Shown here: positions 49,878 to 56,023 of the stretch, in pieces | Layout of the letters: every line of letters begins with the position of its first letter | Numbering within the stretch: position 1 is the stretch's first letter | Source: Lachnospiraceae bacterium | Lineage (GTDB): Bacteria > Bacillota > Clostridia > Lachnospirales > Lachnospiraceae | Reading direction: 5' to 3' | Length of the DNA: 56,023 nt | Assembly: GCA_024696945.1 (NCBI GenBank) | Contig: JAILGF010000062.1 | Location: forward strand, 1 to 56,023 | Made by a program: the position numbers and the translations under genes | Notes under the pieces: model-generated | Databases searched by the model: none | Told to the model about the DNA's origin: nothing | Seen by the model: the letters and a program-made list of their open reading frames with translations, nothing else

Positions 49878-50966
49878 TTATATTTGTCGGGTAAACTCAA
49901 TAAACATTTCCCTTGACATCTTCTTTAACCCTGTATATAACTCTATTCCTTTTTGGTTATTTAGCTTTTCCGCCTCTTCTGCACATTTCTTTGTAAATTC
50001 AAAGCTTGCATTATTTTTCATCTTCATCCACATTTTTGAAGCTTCCAAATAAGCCTCTGACGAGTTGTCACTAATAGCTATAGCAGAATAATATGCAATA
50101 GCCTCTTCATATTTGTTCTGTGCTCTAAATTTACAGGCTAAACTTTGCCATTCTGATTTTTCTTTTTGATATGTAGCCCAGTCTAATTGATCTTTTGCCT
50201 TATCTTTATCACAGATTCCGCATATTCCCGTATAATAAATAAAAGCTGACATAAGAATGGCTGGAAGATAGTTTTTTTCTGTTGCACAATAGTCTATTAT
50301 ATCAAGAGATGCTCCATATGATATTGGAGATTTAAGCATCCGTATGCTCTTTATATACATTTCTTCATATGAAGACTTTGTAATACCATTTGCAACAAGA
50401 TTCTCCTCAATCTTCTGATAATAATCATATCTTCTCGACGGATCATCTTTACTTTTTATTCTAATTTTATCCTCAGTTGGGAAGAATTCATCCATCAAAT
50501 CTGATAATGTCGTTGCCATTTGATTTTTCTTATCGTGTGGTAGAGATGAGTCCCGAACAATATCATCAAAGACTTTCTCTCTCATTTGTTGCATTTTACC
50601 TATATTTTCTACGTCAATCACTATCCAAGATATTTCTTTACCCCCATGTTGTTTTCTAGCATCTTCCGAACACTTACAACGTAATTCTTCAAGACATGGC
50701 TTACTAACAATCGAAGATTTACTATTGTAGAATATGAATAATTTACAATTAATATCTTTTATAGCTCCAAACGCACTATCTTTCCATGATTCTTCAGTTT
50801 CTTTTAAATTCGTATCGATCCAAATATTGTAACCTTCTCGTTGTAAGTGATAAATATCATTCCAAACAACAATGCTATCCTTACTGCAGTAACTCACAAA
50901 AGCAAAAGGGGTGTTCATATCACATTCACGTATTTTCTTCGATAATCCAACTAAGTCCATATCCAT
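49878..50966 (-). CDS. TIR domain protein with helical C-terminal region
   Basis: 362 residues. The TIR domain occupies about residues 18-135: PFAFVSYCSKDSIVVWNDIY, YNIWIDTNLKETEESWKDSA, CKLFIFYNSKSSIVSKPCLE with Glu94 in CLEEL at the position of the catalytic glutamate of NAD-cleaving TIRs, and WIVIDVENIG. The rest is helical, with a Sel1/TPR-like stretch (YEEAIAYYSAIAISDNSSEA). Such proteins commonly act as NADase effectors or STAND-type signalling parts. It is first in the three-gene operon, with a strong promoter at 51025-51054 and AAAGGAG eight bases before the ATG. Confidence 0.9.
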   Translation of the reverse strand: MDMDLVGLSKKIRECDMNTPFAFVSYCSKDSIVVWNDIYHLQREGYNIWIDTNLKETEESWKDSAFGAIKDINCKLFIFYNSKSSIVSKPCLEELRCKCSEDARKQHGGKEISWIVIDVENIGKMQQMREKVFDDIVRDSSLPHDKKNQMATTLSDLMDEFFPTEDKIRIKSKDDPSRRYDYYQKIEENLVANGITKSSYEEMYIKSIRMLKSPISYGASLDIIDYCATEKNYLPAILMSAFIYYTGICGICDKDKAKDQLDWATYQKEKSEWQSLACKFRAQNKYEEAIAYYSAIAISDNSSEAYLEASKMWMKMKNNASFEFTKKCAEEAEKLNNQKGIELYTGLKKMSREMFIEFTRQI

Positions 50967-51024
50967 AGCACAAGCTCCTTTAAAAACAAATCTAATATCA
51001 GTCTTACTAATATTGTCAATAAAA

Positions 51025-51054
51025 ATTATATCATTTACATCTATTGTCTGTCAA
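51025..51054 (-). promoter_or_regulatory. Strong sigma-A promoter of the TIR/kinase/vWA operon
   Basis: On the minus strand perfect TTGACA (51049-51054) and perfect TATAAT (51025-51030) with an 18-base spacer. A second TTGACA lies about 13 bases downstream of the -10, with a weaker TATTAG, so there may be two start sites. The leader is about 52 bases. Confidence 0.8.
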
Positions 51055-51238
51055 CTTAAAATGGATTGTTCATATTAATCCTGCATCTAAACAAATAATA
51101 CGCTGTATTAAAGATTAAAAACAGACCCAACTCCATCTTGCCTTTTATTTCCACTTTCCGTTTATTGTATTTTGAAAGCCTACATATTCACCACATCTAT
51201 CCGTAATCGTATATTTTTCTCCAAAGCAGATGTATCAT

Positions 51239-51251
51239 TAGCCAGTTGCAC
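51239..51251 (+). repeat. Right copy of the short direct repeat flanking the TIR/kinase/vWA operon
   Basis: TAGCCAGTTGCAC, 12 of 13 bases identical and in the same orientation as 46777-46789. See that entry. Confidence 0.35.
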
Positions 51252-51294
51252 AAAATCCAATAAGAAGCTACCGGTGCACGGTCAGAGCAAAAAA

Positions 51295-52542
51295 CTATAG
51301 AAACAGTCTCAACCCATTAACATATGAAGTTTCAATAATATGCTCCATACTACAGCCTCTTATCTCTGCAATCTTCTTGGCTATATCAAAAAGTGCTAAG
51401 GAAGTATTCGGCTTTGGATCGCCGTTTAGTTTTATATATGGGGCATCCGTTTCAAGTAGTATCGACTCTTCAGGCATTTTCTTTACCGCTTCCGTCAATC
51501 CTTTCTCACCGTAGGTTATACGTCCGCCGATTCCGAAATATTTTACACCGACATTCATATATGACTTCACGGTATCGTAATTGCCTCCGAAGCAGTGTGC
51601 GACAGCGCCATTGACTATCGGGTTGTTTTTAATTATTTCAATTGCATCTTTATCTGCATCATAAGGACAGTTATTATCAAAATCCGCAGGTCTGATATGC
51701 ATTATCACCGGTAATCCGACAGCATTTGCTTCTTTTATAAATCTTGAAAAAAACTCCTTTTGCATATTTCTATTATGGTCATCAAGCACATCTACCGAAT
51801 AATCCAGTCCGGCTTCTCCTACTGCTACACATTTTGGGTCAGAGTTAAGCAAACTTCTTAATTCTTCCCATCTCGCATCAGTCCATTCGTCTTCCTCTTT
51901 CCAAAGGTACTTGGGATGGGATCCGAAGCTGTAAAAAATATAGTCATATCCGGGAGAATCAAACAGTTTCTTCATCTGCTTATTTGTGGCGTATTCAACC
52001 GCGGGAATGATAATCTTATCTATCCTCCCGACCGAGTGCATTATTTCAAGGAGCTTTGGATATACCTCGTCAAATAGTGACAGGTTATAGTGTGCGTGTG
52101 ATTCAAATATCTTTAAGGATGTATTGCCTAAAGCCTTATTTATCCTTTTAGCCTCCGATTCCCATTCCTGTATCCAGTTTTCGAGTTTCACAGCATAATC
52201 GATTTCGGTTATGTTAATATCGATATCCTTTAAGGTCTTATACCGATTCCAATTGCATTTCAATACATCCTCCGGTTTATATGTTCCCAGATAGATCATT
52301 CGGATATATGGAGCCAGCTCGTCTCCTGCATTTTCGGATATCCATTTCATCGCAGTCTCTTTGGAATCTTTCGGAACCTCTTTATAAAGCCGTCCTATCT
52401 TATCGTTCATAGCCTTGGTATATTCTTCGATCTTCTCTTTTAAGTATACGGTTTCTTCGGAGCGGTCACCGTCATTATACTTTTCCAGTACAAGTCCGAT
52501 CGAATAATTATTTCGTATGATGATCTCAGCTTCATTTCTCAT
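51295..52542 (-). CDS. TatD-family metal-dependent hydrolase with N-terminal extension
   Basis: 415 residues. Residues about 150-415 form a TatD TIM barrel: FESHAHYNLSLFDEVYPKLL (HxH metal site), SFGSHPKYLW, VAVGEAGLDYS, VIMHIRPADFDNN, AVAHCFGGNYDTVKSYM and ILLETDAPYIKLNGDPKPN. TatD enzymes are DNases or 3'-5' exonucleases. The first 145 residues are helical and acidic and not part of standard TatD (about 260 residues). The gene follows the flavin reductase gene by 20 bases on the same strand. It could be ordinary nucleic-acid turnover or accessory. Confidence 0.88.
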   Translation of the reverse strand: MRNEAEIIIRNNYSIGLVLEKYNDGDRSEETVYLKEKIEEYTKAMNDKIGRLYKEVPKDSKETAMKWISENAGDELAPYIRMIYLGTYKPEDVLKCNWNRYKTLKDIDINITEIDYAVKLENWIQEWESEAKRINKALGNTSLKIFESHAHYNLSLFDEVYPKLLEIMHSVGRIDKIIIPAVEYATNKQMKKLFDSPGYDYIFYSFGSHPKYLWKEEDEWTDARWEELRSLLNSDPKCVAVGEAGLDYSVDVLDDHNRNMQKEFFSRFIKEANAVGLPVIMHIRPADFDNNCPYDADKDAIEIIKNNPIVNGAVAHCFGGNYDTVKSYMNVGVKYFGIGGRITYGEKGLTEAVKKMPEESILLETDAPYIKLNGDPKPNTSLALFDIAKKIAEIRGCSMEHIIETSYVNGLRLFL

Positions 52543-52562
52543 GTGAATGTTTCCCTATCCAA

Positions 52563-53039
52563 CTATTTTCTAATTATATCCACAACCTCACCGATATACA
52601 TATCATGTGCGGCATCCCCGGCATAGAATTTTGCAGCATCGGAGTCAGAAATATTAGAGGGCTCGAGTCTCTGCATGAACATTTTTCTGCAGACAATTGT
52701 GATTTCGGCCTCTTCGAAGGTCATGGAATTTGATAGTTCCTTAGCAGTAAGCCCCGATCCGTTCATTTTGTCTATGTCCCTGCCGGATTTCGAGCCAAGA
52801 ACTCCAAGTGTTTTTCTGTATTCTTCGGGGTAGAAGCTCAGAGTAAAATATTCTTCCCTATCCATAAATTCATGTGTGTACCTTGAAGTCCTGACATATA
52901 CTGTTGCCACGGGCTTTCCCCATATTGTTCCCATTCCGCCCCAGCTTACAGTCATGGTGTTGAAGCTCTCCTTATTGCCTGCCGTAAGCAGTGCCCACTT
53001 CTTGTCAAAAATGCTGAAAATATCTGTCTCAAATGTCAT
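52563..53039 (-). CDS. Flavin reductase-like FMN-binding split-barrel protein
   Basis: The 158-residue protein has the flavin reductase family pattern: KWALLTAGNKESFNTMTVSW near the N terminus, MGTIWGKPVATVYVRTSRYT, FTLSFYPEEYRKTLGVLGSK and the C-terminal HDMYIGEVVDIIRK. Members bind FMN and reduce flavins or act as flavoproteins of unknown role. The length is typical. Its AAAACCTCC complement gives a clear ribosome binding site upstream of the ATG. It leads a two-gene run with TatD. Confidence 0.9.
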   Translation of the reverse strand: MTFETDIFSIFDKKWALLTAGNKESFNTMTVSWGGMGTIWGKPVATVYVRTSRYTHEFMDREEYFTLSFYPEEYRKTLGVLGSKSGRDIDKMNGSGLTAKELSNSMTFEEAEITIVCRKMFMQRLEPSNISDSDAAKFYAGDAAHDMYIGEVVDIIRK

Positions 53040-53308
53040 AATAAAACCTCCCGTTATTAAAAATTTTAATATACCTTACAAAATTGGTTTATTGTCAAAA
53101 CTTGTAAATTTATGTTCTATAAGCCAATTGCCATTTATGTCTATGATTCCGTAGTGACCTTTATATTTTACTGTAGAGTAATATACCATAAAAGTACTGC
53201 ATATGCAACTTGAACCTTCTCTTTAAAAAACAGTGGCGGAATATTCATGTTTATGGTACAATCACTTTCATATAACAGTTTAACTATAAAAACGGGAGGA
53301 CTGATAGA

Positions 53309-55180
53309 ATGAAATTATTTAAGAAGATGTTAAGCATTCTTACAGCAATTGTTATGCTTATGATGTCAATAACAGGTACTTCTGTTTGGGGAGCCTCTGA
53401 AAATGATGTTTCATCAAAAACTTCTATTAAATATGGTGACATTGTGGTTTTTGGAACCTATGAGCAGGATAATAATCTGAGTAACGGATCTGAACCCATA
53501 GAGTGGCGAGTGCTGGATGTCGGAACAGATAGCGTGCTGCTTATGAGCAGATATGCTTTAGATTGCAAACCGTATAATAATGATTGCGTAAATGTAACCT
53601 GGGAAACATGTACTCTCCGTATGTGGCTGAATAATGAATTTTATAATAAGGCATTTACAAATGATGATAAGAATCTGATAAAAAAGGCAAGCCTTGTTAA
53701 CGATGATAACCCTGAATATGGAACCAAAGGCGGGAATTCTACCGATGATACTATTTTCCTTCTGTCTTATACGGATTTATGCAATCCAAACTATGGTTTC
53801 ATCGACAGCTCTTTTGATGAAAACAAGAAATGTGTGCCAACTGCTTATGCTGTAGACCAAGGTGCATATCTGACTGACGAAGAGGATTTCTTTACGAGTG
53901 ATGGAGAAAGGACTTGCTTGTGGTGGCTGAGGTCTCCCGGAGCCGAACCGGATGATGTATTATTTATTTCTGCAGGAGGAGGCCTTGATACCTATGGACA
54001 GTGGGTAAGCATAGATAATTATATTGCAGTCCGTCCGGCTTTATATGTTAAACTAGATTCAGAACTGATCCAAAGTCAGTTCCCTCCTAAGCAGGAAGCA
54101 GACTTAACTGCGCTTGTGACAGGTGATACCAAAAAAGGAGATATTATCATTTTGGGAAATTACGAACAGGATAATGTCTCTTTAAATGGTCCTGAGCCGA
54201 TTGAATGGACAGTCCTGGATATCGATAAGGATAAGGTTCTTCTTTTAAGCAAATATATCCTGGACTACCAACCATACAATTTAATTCAGGAAGATGTAAC
54301 ATGGGAAACCTGTACACTTAGGAAATGGCTGAACAACGAGTTCATAAATACCGCTTTTACTGATAACGAACAAAGCATTATTCTAAAGACTTTAATAAAA
54401 AATGAAGACAACCCTTACTCCGGAACCGTAGGTGGTAACGATACTCAAGATAAGATATTTGTTCTGAGCCAAAAGGAGGCAGGAAAATATTTCGATAATG
54501 ATAATAGCGAAAAGGGACGTGAGGCTCAGGTAAGTGAAGCAAGGGCTTGTAAACCTACTGAGTATGCTAAATGGAGCGACGCCGGAGTTACACCATACAA
54601 GTGGTATGAGTGGGCTGATGATAAGTATTATAAGAAATTTGATGGATGTGGCAGCTGGTGGTTGCGTACACCGGGAGGATGCCAAGATAATGCCTTGGCA
54701 GTTGATGTATACGGCGGTGGTTTCGGATCAATAGGAGAATTATCGGGAGATGATTTCACAGCAGTCATGTATTATGGCGGTCAGAACGTTAGTGATTATA
54801 TTATTGCTGAAGGAACTTCTTATAATTGCGCGGTAGGAGTACGCCCCGCATTGTACATAAAGCGTAACTTTTCTGATAATTCCGAGGAAGAAGTTACTAC
54901 TGTCATTCCCTCTAAACCTACCATTAAATTGAAAGCAACAAATTATGGTGCAAAGCTAACTATCAACAAAACAAAGCATGCAGCCGGGTATGAAATCTAT
55001 GTTAAGGCTCCGGGAGATAAAAAATACAGTCTGTTTATGACCGTAAGTAAAGACGGAACCGTTAAACGTACCATAAAGCTAAAAAATCTTCAAAAAGGCA
55101 AATATAGTATTAAGATCCGGGCATACTCAGGGGAAGCAAAAGGTAAATTTAGTAAAGAGAAGTCTGTTACTATTAAATAA
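53309..55180 (+). CDS. Secreted protein with two DUF6273 domains and a C-terminal Fn3/Ig-like domain
   Basis: The 623-residue protein has a Sec signal peptide (MLSILTAIVMLMMSITGTSV, cleavage near WGA at about 31). It has two DUF6273 repeats, about residues 45-250 and 270-510, each with GD-I-FG-YEQDN, PIEW-VLD, WETCTLR-WLNNEF and a WWLR-PG box (CLWWLRSPGAEPDD, GSWWLRTPGGCQDN), and then a linker and a beta domain (YEIYVKAPGDKKYSLFMTVS). It is probably extracellular. The biochemical role of DUF6273 is not known. The two repeats presumably arose by internal duplication. A bidirectional terminator follows at 55224-55260. Confidence 0.88.
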   Translation: MKLFKKMLSILTAIVMLMMSITGTSVWGASENDVSSKTSIKYGDIVVFGTYEQDNNLSNGSEPIEWRVLDVGTDSVLLMSRYALDCKPYNNDCVNVTWETCTLRMWLNNEFYNKAFTNDDKNLIKKASLVNDDNPEYGTKGGNSTDDTIFLLSYTDLCNPNYGFIDSSFDENKKCVPTAYAVDQGAYLTDEEDFFTSDGERTCLWWLRSPGAEPDDVLFISAGGGLDTYGQWVSIDNYIAVRPALYVKLDSELIQSQFPPKQEADLTALVTGDTKKGDIIILGNYEQDNVSLNGPEPIEWTVLDIDKDKVLLLSKYILDYQPYNLIQEDVTWETCTLRKWLNNEFINTAFTDNEQSIILKTLIKNEDNPYSGTVGGNDTQDKIFVLSQKEAGKYFDNDNSEKGREAQVSEARACKPTEYAKWSDAGVTPYKWYEWADDKYYKKFDGCGSWWLRTPGGCQDNALAVDVYGGGFGSIGELSGDDFTAVMYYGGQNVSDYIIAEGTSYNCAVGVRPALYIKRNFSDNSEEEVTTVIPSKPTIKLKATNYGAKLTINKTKHAAGYEIYVKAPGDKKYSLFMTVSKDGTVKRTIKLKNLQKGKYSIKIRAYSGEAKGKFSKEKSVTIK

Positions 55181-55223
55181 CCAGAAAAGAATTCCTTTCA
55201 GATTGTTCACATAGCAGGAGTAT

Positions 55224-55260
55224 AATAAACCTATCGGAATCCGATAGGTTTATTATTTTT
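55224..55260. terminator. Bidirectional terminator between convergent DUF6273 and AAA+ genes
   Basis: A perfect 14-pair stem AATAAACCTATCGG / CCGATAGGTTTATT with a 3-base loop, then ATTTTT. The stop of the minus-strand AAA+ gene lies inside the stem. Confidence 0.88.
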
Positions 55261-56023
55261 GCTCTGCAGATCCACACTTACACTCTCAAAATCTTTATTA
55301 GTAAGAGTGAAATCCTTAGGCGTATTGCAGGCTTCGGCGTCAGTATCAGGTATGCCATATACCCTGGTGGCATAGTTTAGGATTGCGGCCTCAACTACGT
55401 TCCTGCAAAAGCGTCCGTTTCCGCTGTTTGGATCGTCTTTTACTGTTGCGTATATGCCGCTAAGCTTTTCAGAAGCCTCCAGACTGATGGTAAAGCCTCT
55501 CTTTCCCGCTTCAAGCTCGGTGATCTTTACAAGTTCCTCGACCGAATAATCTTTGAAGGTAATCTTATAAGGAACCCTGGATCTGAGACCCGGATTTCTT
55601 GAGAAAAAGTCTTCCATTTTGTCAGGATAGCCTGCAAAGACCACAACCGTCTTATCCCTTCGGTTTTCCATTTCCTGAACTATGGTATTGATTGCTTCGT
55701 CGCCGAACTCACCTTCCCAGAAATCAACAAGGGAATATGCTTCGTCAATGAACAGGAGCTTGCCTTCTGCTTTACTGAACACTTCCTTAACCTTGACGGC
55801 GGTCTGGCCCACATATTTGGCTACTAAGTCAGATCTACCGACTTCAACGATGTCAGCACTTTTTAGAAGCCCGACCTCGCAGAGCAGACCTGCCATGATC
55901 CTGGCCACGGTCGTTTTTGCGGTTCCGGGGTTACCGACGAATTCCATATTCAAGGCTACCGGAACTTTGAGATTTTGTGGCAGATCCTTTTTCATTCTTG
56001 CAAATGCGGTTATTTTCTTTACC
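55231..56023 (-). CDS. CbbX/SpoVK-like AAA+ ATPase, partial (5' end beyond right edge)
   Basis: About 264 residues are visible. The frame stays open to the window edge (VKKITAFARMKKDLPQNLKV), so the methionine at 55995 is internal. Visible motifs are Walker A in FVGNPGTAKTTVARIMAGLL, Walker B in KLLFIDEAYSLVDF, sensor 1 in KTVVVFAGYPDKMEDFF, arginine residues in NPGLRSRVPYKITF, and the C-terminal GNGRFCRNVVEAAI. This group includes rubisco activase CbbX and SpoVK, hexameric remodelling ATPases. Orthologues often carry N-terminal partner domains, which cannot be judged here. Confidence 0.9.
   Translation of the reverse strand, partial: VKKITAFARMKKDLPQNLKVPVALNMEFVGNPGTAKTTVARIMAGLLCEVGLLKSADIVEVGRSDLVAKYVGQTAVKVKEVFSKAEGKLLFIDEAYSLVDFWEGEFGDEAINTIVQEMENRRDKTVVVFAGYPDKMEDFFSRNPGLRSRVPYKITFKDYSVEELVKITELEAGKRGFTISLEASEKLSGIYATVKDDPNSGNGRFCRNVVEAAILNYATRVYGIPDTDAEACNTPKDFTLTNKDFESVSVDLQSKNNKPIGFR

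Larger units (their letters stand above)
50967..51294. other. Intergenic region upstream of the TIR gene
   Basis: It holds the TIR operon promoter (51025-51054) and the right copy of the direct repeat (51239-51251). No gene, tRNA or clear terminator is seen after the TatD stop at 51295. Confidence 0.5.

Noticed and set aside
46844..50966. Complete TerY-P triad
   Set aside because: No PP2C phosphatase gene lies in or next to the operon; the third gene is a TIR protein, so the standard triad is not claimed.
51295..53039. Qat-type defence system around TatD
   Set aside because: There is no QatA ATPase, QatB or QueC-like QatC gene nearby; the neighbour is a flavin reductase.
1..56023. CRISPR array, tRNA, rRNA, transposase or prophage genes
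   Set aside because: No regularly spaced direct repeats, cloverleaf-like sequence, DDE/recombinase motifs or phage structural genes were seen on either strand.

Overview
The window looks like chromosomal DNA of a low-to-moderate-GC Firmicute of the Lachnospiraceae type (Butyrivibrio or a relative is an inference). Supporting signs are the glgC-glgD pair, the dnaD-dnaC helicase-loader pair, a clostridial-type PRPP synthase with an extended tail, DUF6273 and Ig-like secreted proteins, a CE15-type glucuronoyl esterase, AAGGAGG ribosome binding sites and sigma-A promoters with 17-base spacers. No rRNA, tRNA, CRISPR array, transposase or prophage was found.

Region 1 (1-23159, all on the minus strand) is an exopolysaccharide/capsule locus starting 32 bases downstream of serS. 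Its first half (23159 to 13325) encodes export and chain-length control: a GT2, two tandem Wzz-like proteins, a single-pass membrane protein, a VanZ protein, GT4, GT32, a Wzx flippase and a third Wzz-like protein, closed by a terminator at 13280-13310. A strong promoter at 13229-13257 then starts a second, more AT-rich unit that makes and decorates sugars: a membrane-anchor/3,4-ketoisomerase fusion, a second ketoisomerase, a DegT aminotransferase, a DUF1919 protein, a decayed sugar-transferase copy, an acyltransferase, the intact initiating sugar transferase, an ATP-grasp ligase, GT2, and an MmgE/PrpD - aldo/keto reductase - phosphonopyruvate-decarboxylase-like set running off the left edge. 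No Wzy polymerase is visible.

Region 2 (23192-43032) is housekeeping: serS, a vWA lipoprotein behind an ECF-type promoter, dnaD-dnaC-prs, murC, glgC-glgD plus a polysaccharide deacetylase, an F420-ligase-like/DUF1846 pair, a Na/Pi cotransporter, a P-loop kinase-like protein and a CE15-GNAT fusion. Its intergenic spaces carry a mosaic family of palindromic repeats that I did not find in the flanking accessory regions.

Region 3 (43176-56023) is accessory: a membrane protein with a RyR-like C terminus, a secreted Ig-like protein, then a tight three-gene operon encoding a TIR protein, a PIN-like/degenerate kinase/zinc-ribbon protein and a TerY-like vWA protein. A short direct repeat flanks that operon. 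TatD and flavin reductase genes, a secreted DUF6273 protein and a truncated CbbX/SpoVK-like AAA+ ATPase follow. The TIR/kinase/vWA operon is the best candidate for an undescribed conflict or signalling system. The membrane-anchored ketoisomerase is the best candidate for a new enzyme architecture.
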